A stretch of DNA of 63,226 nucleotides from Pseudovibrio sp. JCM 19062 (lineage in GTDB: Bacteria > Pseudomonadota > Alphaproteobacteria > Rhizobiales > Stappiaceae), in NCBI GenBank assembly GCA_001310715.1, contig BAXV01000016.1:1-63226 (forward strand). Direction: 5' to 3'. Under the pieces are notes generated by a model, which made no database searches, was not told the DNA's origin, and saw nothing but the letters and a program-made list of their open reading frames with translations. Positions 20,722 through 31,765 of the stretch are shown here, in pieces. The position numbers and the translations under genes are program-made. Position 1 is the first letter of the stretch. Each line of letters starts with the position of its first letter.

Positions 20722-21641
20722 TCAATTCTTTGGCTGGGATACTGAAAAATGCCCTTGCGGTGCCTCACCCAATGAAGTGGCATTTATATGGCAGTGAAAA
20801 GCGCTGTAAAGCTCTGGAATGAAGAAAGACGAAAAATGCTGATGATGAGAGCCGGAATGGGGTTTTAGTTTTACAGCAGCATGTAAGCGCTTACTAGCGT
20901 ATACGTGATTATGTCTATGTTGTTTTCGCTGAATATGATGAATGACTATAAGGTATAGCACGTATCGTTTGGGTGAGGGGAAGTTGTGGTCTTGAGTTAC
21001 TAAAAATGCGAATTCACTCAATTTTTGGTAACGTATATGTTATTCTTACCAACTGATTTCATTAATGAATATCATTAATTTTGCGTGAATTTGCCACTTC
21101 TAAATCCCCAAAGGTCTACGGGTGATTAGAGTAAAATGGGGTATGGTAAGGGGCATATTTTGACCCCCAAGCAGCGCTGGGACGGAGTTATCCCCGCTTT
21201 CCCCTCAGGTCTATCGTTAAGTTTTTTTGCATCTATGCAGAGCAAAAAGAAACGAAAAATCCAAACTTGATTGCCTGTGAAATAGTGGAACGGTTTTGCC
21301 AGACTATACATGCGCAACTGTGCTGAGGCGCGAGGAGTGCAAAGTTAACGAAACGTTAACTTGCTCCTTTCAATGGCTTTTTTTTCAAAGAAAAACTAGT
21401 GCTCATTTTAGGATTAAAGTTCTTCTATACAAAATTTTCCAAAAAGACATAGTGCAATTTAACAATGACAATATATATGGGCATATTTCTATTGGATAGA
21501 AAGTTAAATTGAATAGATTTCTTTCCTATTATGAAATGAAGTAGCCTCAAATAGAAGATGGGTGATAGATACACCTTCTATATTAGGTGGAGATTGCGTA
21601 GAGTAAGGTTGTTGGAGGCATAATATGTAGGGGTGTATAAA
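20722..21641. other. AT-rich gene-free stretch upstream of the luxR gene
   Basis: About 900 bases with no supported gene. The minus-strand open frames here (for example 20722-21021) are His-rich with no family likeness. Base composition is clearly more AT-rich than the flanks from about 20880 on. I found no convincing lux box (dyad of the ACCTGT type) in front of the luxR start. Promoters for the helicase and luxR genes must lie here. Confidence 0.5.
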
Positions 21642-22361
21642 ATGAATCCGTTGACTGCTGCACTAGAATTTGTTGAATCTGTTAATAATGAAGAGACGTC
21701 TGACGGCGTTTCCAAGCGTATTGCTGAGCTTGGTCAGTCTTTTGGCTTTACAAGTTTCTGCCTCGCTGCGATCCCCGAAGCTGGCGCATCCTTTGATGGG
21801 TCTATCATGTTGAGCGGATGGCGGCCTGAATGGCAACAACGTTATCTCGACCGTGATTACATACAGAATGATCCTATTGTCGCCAAAGCGCGCACTGCCA
21901 GTCGTCCATTCCTTTGGTCCAGTGTTGCCCGTGATCGCAATATCACAGCAGCTGCACAGCAAGTTCTGTCAGAAGCGCGCGATTACGGAATGTATGACGG
22001 CGTGTGTGTGCCTGTACATGGCCTTCAGGGCTATCAGGGTATGCTGATTTTTGGTGGGCCAGAAGTGCGACTGAACGAACGCGAAATTAGTGTTCTTCAT
22101 CTGGTTGGTATTTATGCGAGTAATAAGGTGCGTGAGCTGGTTGGTGCCAACACAACTCGTCCACGTCATCGCCTTACACCTCGTGAACTTGAGTGTCTGA
22201 AGTGGTCTGCTGCAGGCAAAACAAGTTGGGAAATCAGTCAGATCCTAAATATCTCTCAGCATACTGCCGACTGGTACCTGGCTTCGGCTGCCAGAAAGCT
22301 GCATGCTGCAAACAGAACACACGCAGTGGCTGAGGGTTTCCGGCTCGGCCTTATTCGATAA
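21642..22361 (+). CDS. LuxR-family regulator with AHL-binding domain (no adjacent luxI)
   Basis: Transcription factor expected to bind an acyl-homoserine lactone or similar signal. The start ATG 21642 follows AGGGGTG; a GTG at 21633 is also possible. The N-terminal autoinducer-binding domain carries the conserved set: Trp and Tyr in PEWQQRYLDRDYI, Asp-Pro in QNDPIVA, Trp in RPFLWSS, Gly in YGMYDGVCVPVHG. The C-terminal helix-turn-helix is LTPRELECLKWSAAGKTSWE, then ISQILNISQHTADWYL. At 239 residues it is full length. No luxI synthase is in the window, so it is a LuxR solo or is paired elsewhere in the genome. Ligand specificity cannot be read from sequence. Confidence 0.9.
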   Translation: MNPLTAALEFVESVNNEETSDGVSKRIAELGQSFGFTSFCLAAIPEAGASFDGSIMLSGWRPEWQQRYLDRDYIQNDPIVAKARTASRPFLWSSVARDRNITAAAQQVLSEARDYGMYDGVCVPVHGLQGYQGMLIFGGPEVRLNEREISVLHLVGIYASNKVRELVGANTTRPRHRLTPRELECLKWSAAGKTSWEISQILNISQHTADWYLASAARKLHAANRTHAVAEGFRLGLIR

Positions 22362-22389
22362 GCTTACATGACACCTACCTATGCTCTCG

Positions 22390-22414
22390 GCAGGGTTCGC
22401 ACCGCGAATCCTGC
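22390..22414 (+). terminator. Hairpin downstream of the luxR gene
   Basis: GCAGGGTTCGC and GCGAATCCTGC form an 11-base stem with a three-base loop and one G-T pair. It begins 29 bases after the luxR stop. There is no long T-run right after it (TGTTTGCACGTTT follows), so it may act as a weak terminator or an mRNA-stabilising 3' end. Confidence 0.55.
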
Positions 22415-22702
22415 TGTTTGCACGTTTGCAGCGGTCTTCGGGTTTTATAGTTTTTATCCCTTAAGTATAACATTTTACTGAGATATATTAGGAAAGATAA
22501 AGTTCAACAGATTTGTGTAAATAGTTTTACGTGTTTAGTTTTTCTCAATTATGCGAAAAATTCCCTAGAATTTCCCCGTTTTCTTAATGTTTTGTGGTCC
22601 GGTAAATATAGTAATGTTTCTAGTGACTATAAATTAATCTTCCCATCAAGGTAGCTGCTCGACTATAAATCCCCAAAATACATAACGACTGGGGGACCTA
22701 CT
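22415..22702. other. AT-rich leader region of pyruvate carboxylase
   Basis: This stretch, with the hairpin before it, separates luxR and pyc by 341 bases. It is AT-rich and holds no supported gene. It probably contains the pyc promoter; I could not identify a specific regulator site. Confidence 0.4.
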
Positions 22703-25700
22703 TTGGCTATTCAACGTATATTGGTTGCTAACCGCTCAGAGATTGCAATCCGTGTTTTTAGGGCTGCAAATGAGCTTGGTCTCCAGACGGTTGCCATCTT
22801 CGCGGAAGAAGACAAGCTGGCTTTACACCGCTTCAAGGCGGATGAGCCTATCAGGTCGGCAAGGGGATGGGGCCGATTGAGGCTTACCTGTCTATTGATG
22901 AGATTATCCGCGTTGCAAAAGAGCAGCGCGTTGACGCAATCCATCCTGGATATGGTTTTCTTTCCGAGAGCCCGGAGTTTGCTGAAGCGTGCGCCGAAAA
23001 CGGCATTGTTTTTATTGGCCCTTCGCCAGACACCATGCGCCGTCTTGGCAACAAAGTAGCTGCGCGCGAGCTGGCTATTAAAGCTGGCGTTCCTGTAATG
23101 CCAGCGACGGACCCACTTCCAGATGATATGGAAGCAGTGAAACGTCTTGCGCTGGAGATTGGCTATCCGGTGATGCTGAAAGCGTCATGGGGTGGGGGTG
23201 GTCGCGGCATGCGCGTGATCCATGACGAAGAAACGCTTCTTCGCGAGGTTGTTGAGGCAAAACGTGAAGCGAAAGCTGCTTTCGGTAAAGATGAGGTTTA
23301 CCTCGAAAAGCTTGTTGAGCGTGCCCGTCACGTGGAAGTGCAGATTCTTGGCGATCGGCATGGCAATCTTGTGCATCTGTTTGAGCGCGATTGCTCCATT
23401 CAGCGCCGCCACCAGAAAGTGGTTGAGCGTGCGCCTGCACCTTACCTCGATGAAGAAAAGCGTCGTGAGCTTTGTGAGTATGGTCTGAAGATTGGCCGCG
23501 AAGTTGGATATTGCGGTGCGGGTACCGTTGAGTTTCTGATGGATGCGGATACCGACAAGGTCTACTTCATTGAAGTGAACCCACGTATCAGGTGGAACAT
23601 ACTGTTACTGAAGAAGTTACCGGTATCGATATCGTGCGCGCCAGATCCGCATTGCGGAGGGTGGCCGTATTGGTGATGAGGCTGTGACCGGTGTGCCTGA
23701 GCAGAGTGCAATTGTGCTGAATGGTCATGCACTTCAGTGCCGTATTACAACTGAAGATCCTGAACACAATTTCATCCCTGATTATGGCCGCTTGACCGCC
23801 TATCGTGGGGCAACAGGTTTTGGTATCCGCCTTGATGGTGGTACGGCTTATGCCGGTGCGGTGATTACCCGGTTCTATGATCCACTGCTTGAAAAAGTGA
23901 CCGCTTGGGCGCCGACGCCTGATGAAGTATGTGCACGTATGGACCGTGCACTGCGCGAGTTCCGTATTCGTGGTGTTGCGACCAACCTGATTTTCCTTGA
24001 GCGGATTATCGGTCATCCGTCGTTCCAGAATAACTCATATACAACGCGTTTTATTGATAACACGCCCGAGCTGTTTGAGAACATCAAGACGGCTGATCGG
24101 GCAACCAAGCTGCTGACCTACATTGCTGATGTGACCGTGAACGGGCATCCGGAAACCAAGGGGCGCCCTAAGCCACCGGCTGCTGCACCGGTGCCGGTTG
24201 CACCGAAGTTCAATATGCCTGTGATGGATGGGACTCGTCAGAAGCTTGAGGAGCTTGGCCCTAAAGAGTTCGCCAAGTGGGTAAAAGCGCAGCCACAAGT
24301 GCTGGTTACTGACACTACCATGCGTGATGCACATCAATCATTGCTTGCTACACGCATGCGTACCTATGATTTGGTACAGGTGGCGGACAGTTATGCGCAG
24401 GGTCTGCCTGAGCTGTTTTCTCTGGAATGCTGGGGTGGTGCGACCTTTGATGTGTCTATGCGCTTCCTGACGGAAGATCCGTGGGAGCGTCTGCGCCTTG
24501 TGCGAGAAAAAGCGCCGAACCTGCTGATGCAGATGTTGCTGCGTGGGTCCAATGGTGTGGGATACGCTAACTATCCGGATAACGTGGTTCAGCACTTTGT
24601 GCAGCAAGCAGCTACAGCTGGCGTAGATGTGTTCCGCGTATTTGATTGTCTCAACTGGGTTGAGAACATGCGCGTGTCGCTTGATGCTGTTCAGGAACAA
24701 GGCAAGCTGTGTGAAGCAGCGATTTGCTACACTGGCGACATTTTGAACAGTGCGCGTCCGAAGTATGACCTGAAGTACTACGTCAAACTGGCGAAAGAGC
24801 TTGAAGCGGCAGGCGCGCATATTCTTGGGATCAAGGATATGGGCGGCGTGCTGAAGCCGCAGGCGGCGAAGGTTCTGGTCAAGGCGCTGAAGGAAGAGGT
24901 TGATCTGCCGATCCACTTCCATACGCATGACACCTCAGGCATTGCGGCGTCTTCTGTTCTGGCAGCGGTTGAAAGCGGTGCTGATATTGTTGATCTGGCG
25001 ATGGATTCTCTGTCCGGCCTGACGTCTCAGCCATGTATGGGATCGGTTGTTGAAGCGCTGAAGGGCACTTCTCGTGATAGCGGCCTGAATACAGATCGCA
25101 TCCAACAGCTTTCCTTCTATTGGGAAGCTGTGCGTACCCAGTACCGCGCGTTCGAGAGTGATCTGCGGTTCGGGGCTTCCGAGGTTTACCTGCATGAGAT
25201 GCCCGGTGGTCAGTTCACCAACCTTAAGGAACAGGCGCGTTCGCTTGGTCTGGAGATGCGTTGGCACGAGGTTGCCAAGGCTTATGCTGATGCGAACATG
25301 ATGTTTGGTGACATCGTGAAGGTTACGCCAAGTTCCAAGGTTGTTGGTGACATGGCGGTGATGATGGTGTCACAGGGCATCACAACCGAAGATGTACTTG
25401 ATCCGAAGAAAGAAGTTTCCTTCCCGGAATCTGTCGTGAACATGTTGCATGGTGACCTTGGTATTCCTCCAGGGGGCTGGCCTGTTGAATTGCAGAAGAA
25501 AGTTCTGAAGGGGCAGGAGCCGATCACGGTTCGTCCGGGGTCCTTGCTTGAAGCAGAGGATATGGATGGGAAGCGCGAGGAGCTTGCCGGCGTTCTTGGC
25601 CGCAAAGGTTCTGAGCAGGAGCTTTCTTCCATGCTGATGTATCCGAAGGTGTATACGGAGTTTGCCAAGCGCAGGACAAATATGGTCCGACCAGCGTGCT

Positions 25701-26144
25701 GCCAACGCCAACCTACTTCTACGGTCTCAATGTGGGTGACGAGATCATGGCTGAGTTGGAGCCGGGCAAGACGATGGTTATCTCTTGTCTCGCGATCGGT
25801 GAGACTGATGATCGTGGTGAAAAGCGCGTGTTCTTTGAGCTGAATGGTCAACCACGCAACATCCGTATCATCGACCGTACCCACAGTGCAGCGAATGCAC
25901 CTGCGCGGCGCAAGGTGGATGAAGGAAATGAGCTTCAAGTGGGCGCGCCTGTGCCAGGTGTGGTCTCAACACTGGGTGTCAAGGCGGGGCAGACTGTCAG
26001 AGCCGGGGATCTACTCGTCTCTATTGAGCGATGAAGATGGAAACATCGGTTCATGCCGAGCGGGATGGTGAGATCAACGAGGTGTGTGTTGCTCCGGGTG
26101 ATCAACTTGATGCTAAGGATCTGATCTGTACCTTTAAGGAATAG
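22703..26144 (+). CDS. pyc: Pyruvate carboxylase (five frameshifts)
   Basis: Biotin enzyme that carboxylates pyruvate to oxaloacetate (anaplerosis). The start is TTG 22703 (MAIQRILVANRSEIAIRVFR) behind GGGGGAC; no ATG fits. Biotin carboxylase domain: HPGYGFLSE, ATP-grasp WGGGGRGMRVI, and KVYFIEVNPRI with QVEHTVTEEVTGIDIV after a shift. Carboxyltransferase domain: DTTMRDAHQSLLATRMRT, ECWGGATFDV, IHFHTHDTSG. The biotinyl domain ends with EAMKMET (biotinylated Lys) and stops at 26142-26144. Shifts fall near 22853, 23590, 23636, 25672 and 26027; each is repaired by one base. Restored length of about 1,147 residues matches the family exactly. Confidence 0.96.
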
Positions 26145-26173
26145 ACCTAAAGCCTGCTTGGTTTGCTGAGATT

Positions 26174-26220
26174 AACCAGCAATGCGTTTGGTGCATAAGC
26201 ACTATGCATTGCTGGTTTTT
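26174..26220 (+). terminator. Rho-independent terminator after pyc
   Basis: A 12-base perfect stem, AACCAGCAATGC (26174-26185) with GCATTGCTGGTT (26206-26217), and TTTTT overlapping its end. It lies 30 bases after the restored pyc stop. Confidence 0.9.
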
Positions 26221-26444
26221 CTGCTTTTAGAGATATAAATATATATATATCAATGTGTTGTGTTTTGTATGCTGTGATGTTTGCCGTTAGGTATTGCTAC
26301 GTTTCGTAGTAGTGCGATTGTTCCCGTTTGAGCCCTTCTGTATTGAGCGCACCAATCAATTCATGAATGTGTTTCCCAATTTCTGATCTTTAGGAACTGA
26401 TCTCCTATCGGGCCAGAGTTGGGTTTTTTATTGAGGGTGCAACA

Positions 26445-27049
26445 GTGCAAACTAAAACAGGAAACCCGGCAGTCATCGGTCTGGCTGGATTTGGTATCAC
26501 GACCTTTGTTCTGCAGATGGCGAACATTGGTCTGCTTGAGAGTATGGGGCCGGTGCTCTGGCTTGGCGTTTTTGTTGGTGGGCTTGCGCAGATGGTTGCT
26601 GGCTTCCAGACGGGCAAGACCGGTAACAATTTCGGCTACAGCGCTTTCACTATTTATGGGGCGTTTTGGCTGGCTTTTGCAGGCATTCTTGCTGGGAATG
26701 AGCTGGGCTTTTATACAGCATCGCATGCTGATATCGGTTTCTTCCTGCTGCCGTTCACTATCTACACCGGCATTATGTTCTACGCTGCGCTGCATGTGCA
26801 CACTGCGAAGCTTCGGTTTTCGGTAGCTTATTCCTTGGCTTTATCCTGCTGGTTTTGGGGCACTTTGGTCCGGCGTTCTTTAACGTGATCGCAGGTTATG
26901 TGCTGATCCTGTGTTCTTTCTGTGCCTGGTATGTGATGGCGCACATCATCTACAAAGATGTTTGCGGGCGCGATGTTCTGCCAGTTGGCTCTCCGATTTT
27001 ACAGCCCAAGCAAGGCCTCTCTGGCGCTGATGCTGTTGCAGCTGAATAA
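26445..27049 (+). CDS. satP: Acetate/succinate uptake transporter, SatP (GPR1/FUN34/YaaH) family (frameshift near 26818)
   Basis: Inner-membrane carrier of six helices for acetate and related short carboxylates. The start is GTG 26445 (MQTKTGNPAVIGLAGFGITT). The family signature NPAVIGLAGFG is at residues 7-17, and GNNFGYSAFTIYGAFW matches the conserved pore region. The frame breaks near 26818 after HVHTAKL. In the next frame the last two helices read LGFILLVLGHFGPAFFNVIA and VLILCSFCAWYVMAHII, ending at 27049. Restored length is about 200 residues, normal. A terminator follows at once, so it is monocistronic. Nearness to pyruvate carboxylase fits central carbon metabolism but is not proof of a link. 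Confidence 0.9.
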
Positions 27050-27069
27050 TCCAGCTACAAAGCGATGTG

Positions 27070-27097
27070 AAAAGCCCGGTCCTGTGACCGGGCTTTT
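27070..27097. terminator. Bidirectional terminator between satP and the amidotransferase gene
   Basis: A 12-base perfect stem AAAAGCCCGGTC / GACCGGGCTTTT with loop CTGT. The flanking A and T runs let it work in both directions between the convergent genes; it ends directly at the stop codon of the minus-strand gene (27098). Confidence 0.9.
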
Positions 27098-27847
27098 CTA
27101 TTTAACTGCATGCGATGACCATCGTCTGGCAGATTCGGATGCATAACCGATCCAGTTGTCCATGAATGCTTCCAGCCAATGCAGCACCGCGGGGTCGTAT
27201 ACGAAGCTTCCGCGGAAATGCTCACCGCGTTTCTTAGCGCCTGGCAGTACCAGACGATGTGCGGCACGAGTCGTCCAGCGGTGCATCATGGCGTGCGTCA
27301 GTTCCGGATGGAATTGAATGCCGAATGCATTTTCGCCAACGCGGATTGCCTGATTTTCGTAGGTCGGACTCGATGCAAGCAGCTCGGTACCTGATGGCAG
27401 TGAGAAGCCTTCGCGGTGCCATTGATAAACCTGTTCGGGCCACGCCATAAGTTTGGTGCCGGATGGTGTTGCTTTCAGTGGGTAATAGCCGATTTCGACC
27501 AACCCGTCGTTACGACCTGTTACCGTGCCGCCGAGGTGTTTGGAGAGCATCTGTGCGCCGAGGCAAATCCCCAGATATGGCTTGTTTTCCTTGAGTGGAA
27601 CGTTGATCCAGTCGATTTCCCGTTTCACAAAGTCATCACTGTCGTTAGCACTCATTGGACCGCCAAAGATGACTGAGCCGGCGTGTTCTGCGAGTGTTTC
27701 CGGCAATGGATCGCCAAAGCGTGGACGCCGGATATCTAGTGCAAAGCCACGTTTGACCAATTGTTGTCCGACGCGACCGGGGTTTGAGGTTTCCTGATGC
27801 AGCACAACCAGCACTTTAGGCTGGTGTTGAGAAATACCTTCTTCCAT
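27098..27847 (-). CDS. Class I glutamine amidotransferase-like protein (GATase1)
   Basis: A stand-alone GATase1 domain of 249 residues, intact. GGPMSANDSDDF, the nucleophile elbow GICLGAQMLSKHLGG (catalytic Cys) and FHPEL (catalytic His and Glu) form a complete triad. It resembles the GMP-synthase-type glutaminase domains annotated as GuaA-like or YfeJ-like proteins, but no synthetase partner is adjacent, so the amide acceptor is unknown. It begins MEEGISQHQPKVLVVLHQET. The TerB-like gene lies 23 bases upstream on the same strand. Confidence 0.88.
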   Translation of the reverse strand: MEEGISQHQPKVLVVLHQETSNPGRVGQQLVKRGFALDIRRPRFGDPLPETLAEHAGSVIFGGPMSANDSDDFVKREIDWINVPLKENKPYLGICLGAQMLSKHLGGTVTGRNDGLVEIGYYPLKATPSGTKLMAWPEQVYQWHREGFSLPSGTELLASSPTYENQAIRVGENAFGIQFHPELTHAMMHRWTTRAAHRLVLPGAKKRGEHFRGSFVYDPAVLHWLEAFMDNWIGYASESARRWSSHAVK

Positions 27848-27870
27848 TTATATCCTAACCATTAAGTAGA

Positions 27871-28345
27871 CTAAGAACTATTGCCCCCGTGTCGATGAGC
27901 AACTTTTTGTTTGAGCTCCATGCGGTCTCTGGACGAGACTCCTAACAACTCGGCAACGCGCCAAATTGTATTGTCTTCAAATTCGTGGACAGATCCATCT
28001 GCGAAGCCCATTTCCCAGAGGATCTCAATAACTCTAAGTCGCTGTTCCGGCTCAAGCTTGCGCTTGAGGACAGATGTAAAGCGGTAAAGATCGACAGAAT
28101 CCTCGTCACGCTCACGTGCGAGGTCCATGAGTTCCTGAGTGTCCTCCTCGCTCAAATCGTATTGCTGTTGTAGGATGCGTTTGAGCTGGTCCAGCTCCTG
28201 TTGCCCGATTTCGCCATCTACTGTGATGATATGGAACATGAGCGCCGCTACTGCCAGCCGTTCATCATCTTCAGAAAAGCGGCCTTCCTGCTCCTGTTCG
28301 CCTGACAGGCCTTTGAAGAATTTTTTTCAGGCGTCCAGCATTCAT
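27871..28345 (-). CDS. TerB-family tellurite-resistance-like protein (frameshift near 28324)
   Basis: Small cytosolic helical protein (COG4103 type). The start at 28345 (MNAGRLKK) has GGAG upstream. A run of seven T at about 28322-28328 breaks the frame; past it the protein reads FFKGLSGEQEQEGRFSEDDE, then LAVAALMFHIITVDGEIG. DGEIG and the later FADGSVHEFED are the paired acidic, metal-binding-like loops of the TerB fold. It ends HRHGGNSS at 27871, about 158 residues. The family is linked to membrane stress and metal sensing in ter systems, but no other ter genes are here, so function is unknown. Confidence 0.82.
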
Positions 28346-28707
28346 ATGCTCCATGCAGTTTTTTTGTTTTCTTGTTGCTTTATTTAGTGCTTTTCTGAGA
28401 TGCGTAAAGTGTCTCGGCTCTGATTGGAATACTATTGATACGCACAAATAATTACAAATACGAAAGAAAGGGAATTAATACCGCCAGTTTGATACCTCTT
28501 GATACTGCGACACTTGGGAGCAAATGTGATAGAAGTCCTTGGTTCAGAACGACTGGTGGCTTTGTTCCGGTTCTTGTAAGACTTTAACTAATCATAATTT
28601 AGACGTTTTCTACGGGCTTTGTGCCCTGTATTTGTTGAGTACAAGCTGCTTACATGTGAGTCCAATTTTGGGCTTCAAGAAATCGTCCACTAGGATACTT
28701 AGACTAA
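28346..28707. other. Intergenic region between divergent terB-like and asmA genes
   Basis: 362 bases without a supported gene. It must hold promoters for both divergent genes. A plus-strand open frame at 28539-28826 overlaps the asmA start and has no family likeness. Confidence 0.4.
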
Positions 28708-31688
28708 ATGAAACGCTCTCTTCTTATCTTTGGAGCTCTGGCTGCTCTTTTGGTTTGCGGTCTGGTGCTTGCACCGCTTCTCGTTCCGCAGCAACAGCTG
28801 AAAGCCCAAATTGCGGAAACATTTGAGACGGCAACCGGATGGAAGCTGCGTCTTGATGGACGCACGAGTGTGGATCTGTTTCCGACACTGGCTATCGAGG
28901 TCGAAAATGTTGGTGTTGCCGGTGCCGCGAGGGCTGACGGGATCGAGTTTGCCAGGGTTGAAAAAGCCCGATTTGAGCTGAACTCTCTGCGTCTGCTGAC
29001 TGGTGGCAACATCATTCGGAATATTGAACTTATCGAACCCAACTGGACCCTTGAGATTGATCAGGCGGGAGCAGCCTCCTGGCAACCGCTGTTTGCCAGT
29101 GATGAAGACGGGGAGGCTCCCGTGGTTGCTGCAAATATTGCAGGCCGGGTTGCTTCCTTTATGGATCAGCTGGATCTGGATACACTCAGCATTGAACGGG
29201 GTCAGATTTCATACAATGAACCTGACCCTAAAGCCCCTCTGGTGTTTTCCGATATCGACCTGGCGCTGAACTTCGAGAGTGGCAGTGATGCTCTGACCGC
29301 TGAGGGAGCGTTCGCTCTTGGTGATGAGCGGTATGTGGTTGGTGGTCGTGTCGGGTCTGTAACTGCCTTGCAAAATGCGCAGGCGACTTCTGTTGAGGCT
29401 CATGTTGTCGGACCGGCACAGGAGAAACTGGGTTTTGAAGGTCAACTGGCGTTTGGCGCACGACCTGTTGGGCGTTTGCAAGTGTCAGCGGATCTGCCGG
29501 ACCTTGCTGCCTTTGCAGCACAGCATGCTGTAAAGTTTCCAGAAGGTATTGGAAGTGGCGCGCTGACAGGTGAGGTGCAGTTCCGTAAACGTGGTATTCG
29601 CACCAACGGTCTTTCCATCACCTCGGGTTCCGTTGCTTTTGGCGGTGACATTGTGCTCAATTATCTCGAAGACGGCTATGACTGAAAGGTCAGGTTACCG
29701 GCCAGTCTCTGGATTTTGAGCAGCTTCTTCGTCTTGCCGGTCTGGATGCGCCAGCGTCAGGTTTTGCCAATGTGGATGCCTCGTTCTACGGCGTTGGGCA
29801 ATCTTATGAGGAATTGGTTGCGGGTCTGGAAGTTGAGGGTGGTGCTCTGCTGAGAAAGGGACGTATCGCCAACATCCAACTGCCAGAGATGCTAGCGGTT
29901 GAGGGGCGGGAGGAAGCGCTCGACGATATGGATCTTACCGTGGTCTTCTCGGGGCTTTCCAATCCAATGGAGCTGAAAGGCACTGCGCGTTGGCAGGGTG
30001 AACCGATCGTTCTGCAGGGCGGGTTGCGATCAGATGCGAATATTGATCTGGCGTTCTCCAGCGAGATGTTCTCGGGCAGTTTGACCGGGCCGTATTCCTT
30101 AAGTGATGGCTTTGACGGGATCTTTGCCTTCCAGACGGATGACTTCAATAATCTGGCGCGCTGGTACGGACGTCCGCTGCTCGATATCTGCGTGGTAACA
30201 AGCTTGAGCTGGCTGGGCGCTTTGAAGCAGACGCAGATGGCGTTTCCTTTGAGAATGCAAAGTTTAGACTGGATGACACCAGCCTGACCGGTAGTGGCCG
30301 GTTAGATACCGGCGAGATTCCAAAACTCAGCGGTGAGTTGCAGATCAAGCAGGCCTCCTTTGACAAGATGTTCTCTCGCAGTGACGCCAAGAATGAAAAG
30401 GGTGAAGGTGCCTACGACTTCTCGGTTCTGCGCAGCTTCGATGTGGATCTGGCGCTTTCTATTGAGGACCTCAGCCTTGGTGCGCTGCGCGGCAGAATGC
30501 CGAGCTGAAAGCAGCGCTGTCTGAAGGGCGGCTTGCTTTGGACGTTGCGCGGGTTGGGCTTTATCAGGGTGAGGGCGCTGGTAAGCTTCTTTTGAATGGC
30601 GCAACGATCAAACCGGGCATCTCTGCCGAGTTCTCGCTCAAGGGTATTGATGCAGCGCCTTTCCTTGCCTCGCTAGGTGATATGCCGCGTGTTGATGGCA
30701 ATCTTTATGCGAGATGGATGTGAACACCTCTGGCAACACCCCAAGTGATTTCTGGGTCAACATGGGCGGTGCGCTCAGCTTCCAGCTTGGCAACGGGATG
30801 TTGCACGAGTTGGACGTCGACCGGTTGGTCGCTTCCGTTGGCAGCGAAGGTATCTCCGGTTGGCCGTTTACCGACACGGATCGTACAGAATTCTCCAGCT
30901 GGGGTGCGGATGTTGTCTTTGACCGGGGGACTGCGGAGTTTCAGGCACTGACCTTGCAGAGCAAAACAGCACTTGTTGAAGGGCGGGGTGCGATCAACAT
31001 CAAGGATGGTAATGTCCTTTGGTATCTGCAACCAAGCCTGCTGGATCAAAGCAAGGTTGGTAGTGAAGGCACTGAGACGGCGCAGTCTGCTGATATGGCA
31101 CCGTTAAAGGTCCGTGGCTCGATCAATCTTCCAAGTATCGAGACTGTCGATAATCAGGAATATGCGACTGCGTCTTTTGGGGATGTGAAGAAGACCCAGA
31201 AGCTTTCTGACAAGCTGGCGGAGGATCTGGAAACAGCGAAGACCGTTGAAGAGGTGCAGCGTCTGCGTACTGTGGCGGCGAAAGATGGGCAAGTGAATGC
31301 GCCGGAGCCTTCCGAGACGGTTGTTCTGGAACTGCCGGTTGCTACGCAGCCATCGGATGAAGACGCCAGTGTAACGGCGGCTTCGGTTGCTGAAGAGGAT
31401 CTGCCTCCGCTGACTGACGATGTTGCGGCGAATACGGATGGTACGAAGGTTTTGGTGCCTGTTGCAAAGCCAGAGGATGTGCCAGCGCCAGCTGTTGTGG
31501 CCTCAACACCCAAGACATCAGCCAAGAGCGGTGCGCCGAAGCGTGATCTTAAACGCCGTGATGTTGTGCCGCGTGGACCGGGTAATGTGAATGTGAAGGC
31601 TGTTGCTGATGGAACGGCAGACCCAGATGCGACGCTGAGCTCCCTGGAGGAGGCGTTTGGAATGCCTGCTGGCTTCCTCACTGATTGA
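28708..31688 (+). CDS. Large AsmA-family protein (four frameshifts)
   Basis: Inner-membrane-anchored periplasmic protein of the AsmA/YhdP group, implicated in phospholipid transport and outer-membrane homeostasis. It starts MKRSLLIFGALAALLVCGLV (one N-terminal helix), then ATGWKLRLDGRTSVDLFPTL, the classic AsmA N-terminal pattern. Shifts near 29683, 30186, 30497 and 30711 split it; joined, it is about 993 residues. The C-terminal AsmA2-like block contains SLQLG-type strands such as ALSFQLGNGMLHELDVDRL, then TSKT-like LTLQSKTALVEGRGAINIKD. The last ~200 residues are Pro/Ala/Asp-rich and probably disordered. It is followed by a strong terminator. Confidence 0.87.
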
Positions 31689-31709
31689 TCAAGGCACCTG
31701 AGTAAAACA

Positions 31710-31745
31710 AAGGCCCGGAGCGGACATCGCTCCGGGCCTTCTTTT
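31710..31745. terminator. Bidirectional terminator between asmA and the molybdopterin oxidoreductase
   Basis: An 11-base perfect stem GGCCCGGAGCG / CGCTCCGGGCC (31712-31738) with loop GACAT, T-run on the plus side and A-rich sequence on the other. The neighbouring genes converge on it. Confidence 0.9.
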
Positions 31746-31765
31746 TGAGATGAAGTCAATCATTC

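Noticed and set aside
20722..21317. Two His/Lys-rich minus-strand frames upstream of luxR
   Set aside because: No motifs, no good starts, and the composition follows local AT-richness.
22703..26144. Pyruvate carboxylase as a pseudogene
   Set aside because: Five shifts in one gene match the error pattern seen in all classes of gene here, and all catalytic and biotin sites are intact after repair.
27871..28345. A tellurite-resistance operon
   Set aside because: Only a stand-alone TerB-like domain is present; no TerA/C/D/E or TerZ genes.
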